Source of the DNA: a bacterium | GTDB lineage: Bacteria > Ratteibacteria > UBA8468 > B48-G9 > DSTR01 | Assembly: GCA_029551285.1 (NCBI GenBank) | Contig: JAKPFT010000068.1 | Span: 1 to 41,894, forward strand | Direction: 5' to 3' | Length of the DNA stretch: 41,894 nucleotides | Shown: positions 35,267 through 41,894 of the stretch, one piece after another | How the letters are laid out: every line of letters starts with the position of its first letter | Numbering within the stretch: the stretch's first letter is position 1 | Notes under the pieces: model-generated | What the model was told of the DNA's origin: nothing | Databases searched by the model: none | Seen by the model: only the letters and a program-made list of their open reading frames with translations | Program-made: the position numbers and the translations under genes

Positions 35267-36487
35267 TTACCCGTTCCGATAAGCTGGCGGTGGCGGCTGG
35301 AGCCAGCCAACTAATTCCTTCCTGATAGCAAAGGCAAACCAGAAGTTACCGTAGGGGTTATAATGACCGAAGACCTGAGCGCCGGCCCGACTGACGTAAA
35401 AGCGCTCGCAAAACTGATTGATGCTGCCCCGGAAACACCTGAATTCCTGACGCATCTTCTCCAGCGTGTCCACAAAGGTATATCTTTCTTTCTGGAGAAA
35501 CTCCAGAAATTCGCGGTCAAATCTCTCGCCGGTGCGTAAGTAGTTTTGCACTGTGGGCACATCGTAGCTCAAAAGAATCATCAACTTGCGGCCATTAGTT
35601 TTCGCCCATTTCCGGAACTTTTCCACGACATACATTGTGGAACGCTGACCGTACACCTGGTGGAGTTTAAGCGCGTCCCTCTGCCGGGTCCTGCGGTCAC
35701 GCAGATTGACCTTCAGTTGAAAAACTTCCGCTAAATTTTCTAACTCGGCGCGTTTTTCTTCAGCGATTTCTCCGCCCTGGGTTAGACAGTAAAGATTGGC
35801 CACCTGGTCATCCTTGAAGGCCTGATAGTAGTTTTCCTTTCCTACCAACTTCCACAGGTCAGAAGCCTTCTTCAGACACCCCGGCAGTTCCACAAAACAG
35901 TTTTTCTTCAGGTCAAAGCGGAGATGAGCCCAGGGAAAACCGTGAACAGGATAAGTATCCTTACCTCCCCGCGGTAAATCCCGGCACATCCAGCCTACCC
36001 GAATCCATCTGGCGGCATCTAAATTACGCAGGTAATCGTCGTCCCAGATGTTAAGAATTAGGTACTCTGCCGCCAGGTCCTTTTGCTGTTCCACCCGCAT
36101 CGCTCTCAGATAAGCCTGATAAACTCCATAACCGCCGACGCCAAAGTTCCGGATGGGCTCCCGGAAGTGGGCTGCCAGAACCTCCTGCCAGGTCTCGCCA
36201 TCACTTACCTGAGCACACTGGGTATAACTGTCCCCGTAAGTGTTGATGCGGCAGGCCGAGTCAGCGTAGTGGAACATCTTTCGGTGGCCCCCGCGTCGCT
36301 CATAGACATAACTTGACCAGGTCTCATCAAGGCCATCCCGGAAGACATAGTTTTTCAGAACATAGCCCAATTGTGGGTCAAACTTGATAAAACACGGATT
36401 TTTCCTATCCAGGACACGGGCTATTTCCTCAGGATAGTAGGCAGCGGTATAAAGAAGATGGCGGATGTCTTTCAATTTCTCTAACAT
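35267..36487 (-). CDS. SGNH/GDSL-family hydrolase
   Basis: A 406-residue protein with the SGNH esterase blocks. Block I is TYGDSYTQC with Ser87 as nucleophile, block II is NFGVGGYGVYQAYLR, block III is LILNIWDDDYLRN, and the C-terminal block with the catalytic His is FGHYNPYGNFWFAFAI. Family members remove acetyl or other acyl groups from sugars and lipids. Here deacetylation of glycan or peptidoglycan is possible (inference). It has no signal peptide, so it would act in the cytoplasm unless exported otherwise. It is longer than compact SGNH enzymes (about 200-250), with an extra ~80-residue N-terminus and a long helical insertion around 200-290. ATG 36487 follows GGAGG. It has its own promoter. 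Confidence 0.82.
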   Translation of the reverse strand: MLEKLKDIRHLLYTAAYYPEEIARVLDRKNPCFIKFDPQLGYVLKNYVFRDGLDETWSSYVYERRGGHRKMFHYADSACRINTYGDSYTQCAQVSDGETWQEVLAAHFREPIRNFGVGGYGVYQAYLRAMRVEQQKDLAAEYLILNIWDDDYLRNLDAARWIRVGWMCRDLPRGGKDTYPVHGFPWAHLRFDLKKNCFVELPGCLKKASDLWKLVGKENYYQAFKDDQVANLYCLTQGGEIAEEKRAELENLAEVFQLKVNLRDRRTRQRDALKLHQVYGQRSTMYVVEKFRKWAKTNGRKLMILLSYDVPTVQNYLRTGERFDREFLEFLQKERYTFVDTLEKMRQEFRCFRGSINQFCERFYVSRAGAQVFGHYNPYGNFWFAFAIRKELVGWLQPPPPAYRNG

Positions 36488-36513
36488 ACTTTCCTCCCTC
36501 CCGTAGGCTTTTT

Positions 36514-36542
36514 ATGCTATCACCTGACTACTCCGGCGTCAA
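36514..36542 (-). promoter_or_regulatory. Promoter of SGNH hydrolase gene
   Basis: On the minus strand TTGACG (36537-36542, five of six) is followed after 17 bases by TAGCAT (36514-36519), preceded by TGA in extended -10 form. The -10 lies 27 bases before the ATG. It shares the 10-mer TGATAGCATA with the DUF6259 promoter region. Confidence 0.5.
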
Positions 36543-36559
36543 GGAAAGTGCAGCCAGTC

Positions 36560-36588
36560 TTGATGCCACCGGTGAGAAAGTGTTTAAT
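36560..36588 (+). promoter_or_regulatory. Promoter of flavodoxin operon
   Basis: TTGATG (36560-36565) and TTTAAT (36583-36588, five of six) with an exact 17-base spacer. The flavodoxin ATG at 36622 lies 33 bases beyond, preceded by GGAGGTGA (36613-36620). Confidence 0.5.
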
Positions 36589-36621
36589 AATGGGATAGTG
36601 TGGCGCAACAATGGAGGTGAT

Positions 36622-37113
36622 ATGGGAAAACCAAAAATTTTAATCGTTTACTTTTCCGCCACCGGTAACACAGAAAAGATGGCCAGACTGATTGCTGAGG
36701 GCGCCGGCCAGGAAGGCGTGACCGTGGAGTGTAAAAAGGTTGAGCATACCCGGATAGAAGAATTGCTGGACTGTGACGGCGTGATTATCGGCTCGCCGAC
36801 TTATTACGGGGCTATGGCTTTCCAGATAAAAAAGTTCCTGGACGACAGTGTTCGTTACCACGGCAGGCTGGAAGGCAAGGTTGGCGCAGCCTTTACCTCT
36901 TCCGCCAATATTGGCGGAGGTAACGAAACCACCATTACCGGGATTCTGCAGGCCTTACTCATCCACGGCATGGTCGTTCAGGGCGACCCAGAAGGCGGCC
37001 ACTACGGCGCTGTCTCCATCGGCCGACCGGATAGCCGGGTCGAAAAAGAGTGTCGCCGGCTGGGGAAAAGAGTGGCTCAACTGGTGCGCCGGCTGACCGG
37101 CCAACCATCCTGA
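36622..37113 (+). CDS. Flavodoxin-like (WrbA/flavodoxin family) protein
   Basis: A 163-residue FMN-binding flavodoxin-fold protein. The phosphate-binding loop is YFSATGNTEKMA (S-x-T-G-N-T), and the second loop GVIIGSPTYYGAMAFQIKKF is typical of the NAD(P)H:quinone oxidoreductase/flavodoxin side of the family. EGGHYGAVSIG resembles the WrbA-type GxxYG loop. ATG 36622 has a near-perfect GGAGGTGA site; the 36 in-frame codons upstream overlap the promoter and are rejected. It would carry electrons or reduce quinones. A flavodoxin is the electron donor for GRE activases in E. coli, so it could serve the 11123 activase (speculative; 25 kb away). The membrane protein gene starts 2 bases after its stop. 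Confidence 0.88.
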   Translation: MGKPKILIVYFSATGNTEKMARLIAEGAGQEGVTVECKKVEHTRIEELLDCDGVIIGSPTYYGAMAFQIKKFLDDSVRYHGRLEGKVGAAFTSSANIGGGNETTITGILQALLIHGMVVQGDPEGGHYGAVSIGRPDSRVEKECRRLGKRVAQLVRRLTGQPS

Positions 37114-37115
37114 AG

Positions 37116-37541
37116 ATGGCTCTGCGCAATCAGAAGTGTCTCCACTGCAGTCAGGCGAGATACTGCCGGGAAAGTTTTCTTTCCCTGATTTTTTTCGTCA
37201 TCGGTCTGATTGCCACCGTGGCCATCCGCGCCGTAAACTTTCTTCACCACTATCACGCCTGGTACGGAAAACTGGCCTGGTACATCGGCCTTCTTGGCTT
37301 TTTCCTGTTTTTTCTCTACAAATTCGCCTCAGACAGCCGCCGGTCCGCCTTTCTTAAGAAGTCCGGCCTGGCTGAAAAAATTCAAACCGGACAACAGCTT
37401 TCGCCTGACGACCGGCGTCTTCTCCAGGAAGTCTTTTGCTCTTTAAGATCCAGGAGAGACACCATCAACTACTTCTTCATCTTCCTGACTTCAATCGTGG
37501 CGCTACTTCTGGGCATCTATACCGACTTCGTTAAGAAATAG
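37116..37541 (+). CDS. Small membrane protein with N-terminal Cys motif
   Basis: A 141-residue protein that I do not recognise. It opens with a Cys-rich stretch (CLHCSQARYC, i.e. C-x2-C-x6-C) before three likely membrane helices: FLSLIFFVIGLIATVAI, WYIGLLGFFLFFLYKF and, near the end, YFFIFLTSIVALLLGIY. Between helices 2 and 3 is a charged loop (~75-115) rich in Arg/Lys. The N-terminal Cys cluster could bind metal or an Fe-S centre. The ATG is 2 bases after the flavodoxin stop and lacks a strong ribosome site, so translation is probably coupled. Function unknown; the pairing suggests a membrane partner of the flavodoxin (inference). Confidence 0.7.
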   Translation: MALRNQKCLHCSQARYCRESFLSLIFFVIGLIATVAIRAVNFLHHYHAWYGKLAWYIGLLGFFLFFLYKFASDSRRSAFLKKSGLAEKIQTGQQLSPDDRRLLQEVFCSLRSRRDTINYFFIFLTSIVALLLGIYTDFVKK

Positions 37542-37556
37542 TCCGGCTCCCACTTT

Positions 37557-39674
37557 CTACCCCAACCTGAAGGTTGCCTTCAGGCCTTCGCCTGAGTTTG
37601 GCCCAACCTGAACCTCAAAAAGACCTGGTTCTGTAACAGGATTCAAGTTTTCATCAAGGAAGGTAAGGTCTTCTTCAGCCAGAGAGAACTTTATCTTTTT
37701 CTTCTCCCCTGGCTTCAGATGAATCTTTTCAAATCTTTTCAATTCTTTCACCGGCCTGGCCACCCGGCTGACCGTGTCCCGCAGATAAAGCTGAACCACT
37801 TCCTCACCTTCCCGCGGACCTGTATTTTCAACTTCCACGCTTATCTCCACCCTGCCCCGACCGGAAAATTTCTCGGGCGAGATGGCAAGATGACGGTAAG
37901 AAAATCCGGTGTAACTCAGACCGAAACCAAAAGGAAACAGAGGCTGATTACCCCTGACTTCAACATAATCCAGAGTTCTCACGCAGGGCAGGTGATTGTA
38001 ATAAAGCGGTACCTGTCCGGTGAGCTTCGGAAAGGTTATAGGAAGCCTTCCCACGGGATTACACTCACCGAATAAAATACTGGCTACTGCATTTCCGCCC
38101 TCTTCTCCTGGATACCAGGCTTCCACCACCGCCTCTACATGGTCAATCCAGTTAGCCATGGTCACCGCCGTTCCGTTGACAAGTACCACCACGACCGGAG
38201 TTCCTGTGTCCACCACCGCTTTAATTAAATCCTCCTGAACCCCCGGCAGGTTGAGGTCACATCTATCCCTGTTTTCGCCCTCTGTTTCGCCGGAATTGCC
38301 CATCACCAAAATTGCCGCTTCAGCCTTACGGGCAGCAGCCACCGCTTTACTGAAACCTGCCTCAGACAGATTGTTAACCTTACAGCCTTCAGCAAAGTAA
38401 AGCCTGGTTCGCTCACTCACCTTATTCCTTATCCCTTCCCAGACGGTTATTACCCTGGTCCCGAAAGTACTGTAACCACCCAGTCTGACCTGGTCAGCGT
38501 TAGGTCCGATCACAGCCAGCGAGTTGATATTTTTTGATAACGGGAGTAACCCGGTGTTTTTCAGCAGGACGGTACATCTTTCCGCGGCCTCAAGTGCCAG
38601 TTGACGGTGGGCAGCGCAATCACAAACTCTGTCGGCTTCCTGCGGGTCAGTGAAAGAATTATCAAAAAGGCCCAGCCACAGTTTGCCCCTGAGAACCCGC
38701 TGGCAAGCCCGGTCAATCACTGCCTCGGACAGTTGCCCGGTTCTTACCTGACCTGTTAACTCCGGATAGCACAGCGCCCCGGGAAGTTCTATATCCACTC
38801 CGGCCTGCACGGCCAGCCGGCCGGCCGTAGCCAGGGAATCGGCTACCCGGTGCGCCCGGTAAAGCCCGGAAACAGAACCGTAATCAGAAACGACAAAACC
38901 TTGGAAGCCCCACTCTTCTCTTAATACGCGGGTCAACAGCCACTGGCTGGAGGAAGAAGGTACACCATTGATGGAATTATAAGCCGCCATCAGGGACCAG
39001 GCTTTTCCTTCCTGGATGCTCTTCTGAAAAGCCGGGAAAAACATTTCCCTTAAAATTCTTTCAGAAAAGAAAACCGCGCTGCTGTCCCGGCCACCGTCAC
39101 CGGCAAAGTCTGCGGCAAAATGCTTGGGAGTAGCAATGACCCTTTCTTCCTGTAAGCCTTTAATGAAACTCACCGCAAAAAGGGAGGTCAGGTAAGGATC
39201 CTCTCCGTAGGTTTCTTCCACCCGGCCGTGCCGTACATCCCTGACCAGATTGATCGTGGGAGAAAGTCCCTGGTGAATACCTCTCACTCTGGTTTCCCGG
39301 CCAATTACCCGGCCAATCCGGTACATCAGCTCCGGGTCCCAGCTGCTGGCTAAGGCAATGGACTGAGGAAAACTGGTTGACCCTTTCGCCATGCAACCGT
39401 GGAGACACTCATCATGGATAATCACCGGAATTTTCAGCCGTGTTTTTTTCTTCACTATTTTCTGAATCTCGTTGGCAATTCGGGCGCCTTCTTCCGGCCC
39501 AAATTCTCTCAAAATCGGGCTGATGTGGCCAGCCCCATGCTTCAGGACCTGCTCTGCCCTGGCTGAAGAAAAACAGCCGCCTTCCAGAAGGTTGCTTCTC
39601 TCCACACAACACAACTGGGCTACCTTTTCCTCCAGACTCATCTTCCCTAACAGTTTTTTCACCAGACCTTCCAT
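37557..39674 (-). CDS. Glycoside hydrolase family 3 beta-glycosidase
   Basis: A 705-residue GH3 enzyme that removes terminal beta-linked glucose, xylose or related sugars by a retaining mechanism. The N-terminal (beta/alpha)8 barrel has PVIIHDECLHGC, the substrate-binding TPKHFAADF (Lys184-His185) and the nucleophile Asp264 in GFVVSDYGSV. The second alpha/beta domain includes ETEGENRDRCDL, where a Glu is the likely acid/base. A fibronectin-III-like C-terminal domain ends the protein (GEEVVQLYLRD, LKPGEKKKIKFSL). No signal peptide is present, so it should act in the cytoplasm on imported oligosaccharides. ATG 39674 follows AGGAGGAGA; an in-frame TTG at 39695 is rejected. The 107 bases between this start and the repeat element at 39782 show TTGACG (39742-39747, minus strand) but no good -10. 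Confidence 0.93.
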   Translation of the reverse strand: MEGLVKKLLGKMSLEEKVAQLCCVERSNLLEGGCFSSARAEQVLKHGAGHISPILREFGPEEGARIANEIQKIVKKKTRLKIPVIIHDECLHGCMAKGSTSFPQSIALASSWDPELMYRIGRVIGRETRVRGIHQGLSPTINLVRDVRHGRVEETYGEDPYLTSLFAVSFIKGLQEERVIATPKHFAADFAGDGGRDSSAVFFSERILREMFFPAFQKSIQEGKAWSLMAAYNSINGVPSSSSQWLLTRVLREEWGFQGFVVSDYGSVSGLYRAHRVADSLATAGRLAVQAGVDIELPGALCYPELTGQVRTGQLSEAVIDRACQRVLRGKLWLGLFDNSFTDPQEADRVCDCAAHRQLALEAAERCTVLLKNTGLLPLSKNINSLAVIGPNADQVRLGGYSTFGTRVITVWEGIRNKVSERTRLYFAEGCKVNNLSEAGFSKAVAAARKAEAAILVMGNSGETEGENRDRCDLNLPGVQEDLIKAVVDTGTPVVVVLVNGTAVTMANWIDHVEAVVEAWYPGEEGGNAVASILFGECNPVGRLPITFPKLTGQVPLYYNHLPCVRTLDYVEVRGNQPLFPFGFGLSYTGFSYRHLAISPEKFSGRGRVEISVEVENTGPREGEEVVQLYLRDTVSRVARPVKELKRFEKIHLKPGEKKKIKFSLAEEDLTFLDENLNPVTEPGLFEVQVGPNSGEGLKATFRLG

Positions 39675-39781
39675 GTCTCCTCCTGTTTTTTCCAACGGGC
39701 TCTGGCAAAGGCTTAAGGATGTTTTTAGCTTTTCCTGTTTCCGTCAATGGTTTTGCAAGTCATTATTTCCCACCCCCCACT

Positions 39782-40049
39782 GTGTCAGAAAAGGAAGGGG
39801 ACAGCTGGCGAACGATTTGCGAAGGCACAGATACAAGACAAGACGAAAAGCGCATGCGTTCGGTAAGCGGCCCGGACAATTCCATCCGGGACGCAATACC
39901 TTACTCGGCGGTGTCTCCAGCTCGCCACCGGGCGAGCGAGTTCGCCGAGCAACCGATTTCGGCGTAGTCCTTGTCTGTGCCGGAGCACTCTCCAGTGAGC
40001 CAGTTCGTTCCCTTCCTTTTCATCCTTACTTTCATTCCTTTTTTGACAC
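39782..40049. mobile_element. 268-bp MITE-like palindromic element with terminal inverted repeats
   Basis: The ends are 15-base inverted repeats matching at 14 positions: GTGTCAGAAAAGGAA at 39782-39796, and GTGTCAAAAAAGGAA read inward from 40049. The similarity continues inside as an imperfect inverted repeat: GGAAGGG near each end, and GGCACAGATACAAG (39824-39837) against GGCACAGACAAGG on the other strand (~39969-39981). Central hairpins are CCCGGA/TCCGGG (39871-39890), CTCGGCG/CGCCGAG (39904-39910 with 39943-39949) and, nested in it, GCTCGCC/GGCGAGC (39920-39937). No transposase gene and no clear target duplication are seen. The right end lies 3 bases after the stop codon of the 40053 gene. 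A second copy is cut by the left window edge (1-153). It may be mobilised by a transposase elsewhere, such as a REP-associated Y1 (RAYT) type (inference). Confidence 0.75.
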
Positions 40050-40052
40050 TAC

Positions 40053-41894
40053 CTATTTCAGCCCGACCATTTCCCGGAAAGCCTTTATTGTGGCCTTGCC
40101 GATCTCGTAAAGTTCCTTCTTCCTGGCAAGAAGATTGTCTTCATTGACCTCTTCTGCTTTCAACTGAATGTGGAGCCGCAGACACTGAGAGGTACCTGAG
40201 GGCCGCACCGTCAAATAGTTCATACCACCTTCCCCAAAGAAGTAACGGAGGCCCTCGTCGGGAAAGCCTTCCCAGCGATGAATCTGGTCGTATTTGCCGG
40301 TCCGATAGGTTTCCACCCGGGTAACTTTCTGCTCGCCAAATTTAACTGAGCCACCTGAGGCAACCTTCCGGGCCAGTTGTTCGGCCTGGCGCAAAATCTC
40401 AATCTTCCGCGAAAGTCCGGTTACTCCCTCGTACTGGCCCCAGTAAGGTTCAGGCTCGTAGTAGTTCACGAAAAGACCGACCTGCGGGTCAAGGTAGATT
40501 TTCCGGTCAATGAGCTCCAGAAGAGTTAAACCCTGCGAACGCGCGTAGGCGGCCACTTCCGTCAGAAGAACGGCGGCCAGCGTTCCATCTTTGTCCCGCA
40601 CATGGCCGTTCTGTCCCAGTCTCTCGCCCGGCAGAGGCGGACCACCGAAGATGCTGAAACCGTTGGACTGCTCAAAGGCACCCACATTAATTTTTCTTCC
40701 CTCCATGGCGATCGTCTGGTAAACAAGGTGGGGGCATTTCTCCGGGGAAAGTTCCTCTCCTTTCCAGACCCGATCAATGGCTTCAGAAATCATGGCAAAG
40801 CCAACCCAGGTTTTCACCACGCCCACGCCATACTTCAGGGCCAGGGCTGCCAGTGCGTCGCTGGTACAGTGGTTAAGGACCACAAAATCTTCACTGAAAT
40901 CACCGCCAGCCAGTCTCTTCTTCTCCAGGCGATACCAGAGAAGGAGTGTCCAGGTTAAATCAGCCTCCAGAAGCAGCCAGTCGCCTCTGGAACCCAGCCG
41001 GCTGAGTTTTTTCGGCAAAACGACATGAGCCGGTCTGGCCACGATTTCCCGATAAGCCTGCTGCTGGGACCCGGGCACCCTGACAACCACTCCGGCCCGG
41101 TCCGCATCAGGGTCGGTCCCGATGAGAAGGTCCAGTCTATTAAAAGCCGAACGGCCATACTCCCGCACAAACTCCCGGACAGCGATGGCGGCAGCCACCG
41201 GGTCCCCCGGGTCAGGCTGCTGCTCTAAAAGAAAACAGGGAAAGAGCCCGTCAACCCGGTTAAGGCGGTGGATGACCTTCAACTTAGAAAAGCCCAGTTG
41301 TTTCAACAACTGAGGAACAGAATAACGGCCAGCGCCATGAAAGGCAGAATAGCCAATGGAGATTTTTTTAGCCCACTGCCGCAGCATTTTCAAGTCAAGA
41401 ATAAAGTTCTTGATGTGGGCTAAATGGTGCGGTTGAACATTGATAAAACTGCTGCCAGCCAGCCCCTTTCTTCCTGGCCGCCGCGGCGACCCCAGTAGAA
41501 CAAGCCGATTTTTCTCCTCCGGAGACAGGTCTAACTCTTTCAGGTCAGCCAGACTGATTTTCTTTATGAAATTGTCGTAAATATGGTTGCGTTCGGCAAC
41601 ACTGAACTGGGCGCCGGTGGCGGAAACTAATTTGTAGCCGTTATACCGCTTATCATTATGGCTGGCCGAGATGAGGATACCCATGTCAGCCTTAAGAAAA
41701 GGGATGGCAAAAGTCAGTTCGGGAAAGGAGCAGACCCGGTCAAAAAGGTAGACATGCAACCCTTCGCTGAGAAAAAGAGCACTGACCAGCTGTGCCAGGA
41801 ACCGTCCCTGGACACGGCTGTCATAACCGATGACAATCCGGCTGAGGTGGCGACTGGCGGCATACCGGGCCACACCTGCCGATTTCAGCAGGAG
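40053..41894 (-). CDS. Phosphohexomutase (phosphoglucomutase/phosphomannomutase), 5' end off window
   Basis: 614 residues of an alpha-D-phosphohexomutase, which interconverts hexose-1- and hexose-6-phosphates. The catalytic phosphoserine loop is ILISASHNDKRYNG, where Ser is followed by HND rather than the usual HNP. The magnesium loop is GTDPDADRAG. The sugar-binding loop region is EQSNGFSIFGG and the phosphate-binding end is VRPSGTSQCLRLHIQ. The reading frame stays open through the last base of the window (LLLKSAG before VARYAASRH), so the gene is incomplete. The N-terminal GTAGLRG-type segment lies beyond the edge, and the GTG at 41873 is not a credible start. It could feed sugars released by the enzymes of this region into glycolysis. 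Its stop is 3 bases from the MITE-like element. Confidence 0.9.
   Translation of the reverse strand, partial: LLLKSAGVARYAASRHLSRIVIGYDSRVQGRFLAQLVSALFLSEGLHVYLFDRVCSFPELTFAIPFLKADMGILISASHNDKRYNGYKLVSATGAQFSVAERNHIYDNFIKKISLADLKELDLSPEEKNRLVLLGSPRRPGRKGLAGSSFINVQPHHLAHIKNFILDLKMLRQWAKKISIGYSAFHGAGRYSVPQLLKQLGFSKLKVIHRLNRVDGLFPCFLLEQQPDPGDPVAAAIAVREFVREYGRSAFNRLDLLIGTDPDADRAGVVVRVPGSQQQAYREIVARPAHVVLPKKLSRLGSRGDWLLLEADLTWTLLLWYRLEKKRLAGGDFSEDFVVLNHCTSDALAALALKYGVGVVKTWVGFAMISEAIDRVWKGEELSPEKCPHLVYQTIAMEGRKINVGAFEQSNGFSIFGGPPLPGERLGQNGHVRDKDGTLAAVLLTEVAAYARSQGLTLLELIDRKIYLDPQVGLFVNYYEPEPYWGQYEGVTGLSRKIEILRQAEQLARKVASGGSVKFGEQKVTRVETYRTGKYDQIHRWEGFPDEGLRYFFGEGGMNYLTVRPSGTSQCLRLHIQLKAEEVNEDNLLARKKELYEIGKATIKAFREMVGLK

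Noticed and set aside
39785-39988. 67-codon open frame inside the repeat element
   Set aside because: The other repeat copy has 1-base length changes within it, so the frame is not kept; the palindromes explain the sequence better.
1-41894. CRISPR arrays, tRNA or rRNA genes
   Set aside because: No regularly spaced short repeats and no cloverleaf or rRNA-like stretches were seen in the intergenic gaps, all but two of which are shorter than 200 bases; the gap at 39675-40052 is mostly the repeat element.

Overview
The window reads as bacterial chromosome from a polysaccharide-degrading, probably anaerobic or facultative lineage. The combination of many secreted CBM9-like/DUF6067 proteins, a DUF6259 protein, a formylglycine-type sulfatase, a Gfo/Idh/MocA oxidoreductase, SGNH and URO-D-like proteins and an archaeal/eukaryotic-type prolyl-tRNA synthetase is typical of PVC-group or Omnitrophota-like metagenome genomes. 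That placement is inference from gene content; no rRNA or tRNA was seen.

Layout. 1-153 is a truncated copy of a palindrome-rich repeat. 159-3818 (-) and 4010-7432 (+) are divergent large secreted CBM9/DUF6067 proteins. The second heads a tight five-gene operon (4010-12052): DUF6067 protein, fumarylacetoacetate-hydrolase-family enzyme, a glycyl radical enzyme (GRE) with one active-site Cys, a 251-residue mini-GRE that has a glycyl-radical loop but no Cys barrel, and a radical-SAM GRE activase. 12062-15585 (-) is a third DUF6067 gene broken by one -1 frameshift. 15761-22332 holds an aldo/keto reductase, a translationally coupled beta-helix/URO-D pair on the minus strand, and proS followed by a Gfo/Idh/MocA oxidoreductase. 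22346-27460 (-) is a DUF6067-sulfatase operon. 27625-31839 (+) is a LamG-DUF6067 operon. 31922-34759 (-) is a secreted DUF6259 protein. Then come a four-helix-bundle protein, an SGNH hydrolase, a flavodoxin plus small membrane protein pair, a GH3 beta-glycosidase and, at the right edge, an incomplete phosphohexomutase. A 268-bp MITE-like element with terminal inverted repeats (39782-40049) is the full version of the repeat at the left edge.

How the genes fit together (inference): signal-peptide-bearing DUF6067/DUF6259/LamG proteins and the sulfatase would act on a complex, possibly sulfated, glycan. GH3, Gfo/Idh/MocA, aldo/keto reductase and the FAH/GRE set would handle the released sugars inside the cell. 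No transporter, SusC/D pair, sigma/anti-sigma system or transcriptional regulator was recognised.

The most unusual item is the GRE operon with its mini-GRE. It looks like an uncharacterised two-component glycyl radical system attached to a secreted glycan-binding/hydrolase protein.
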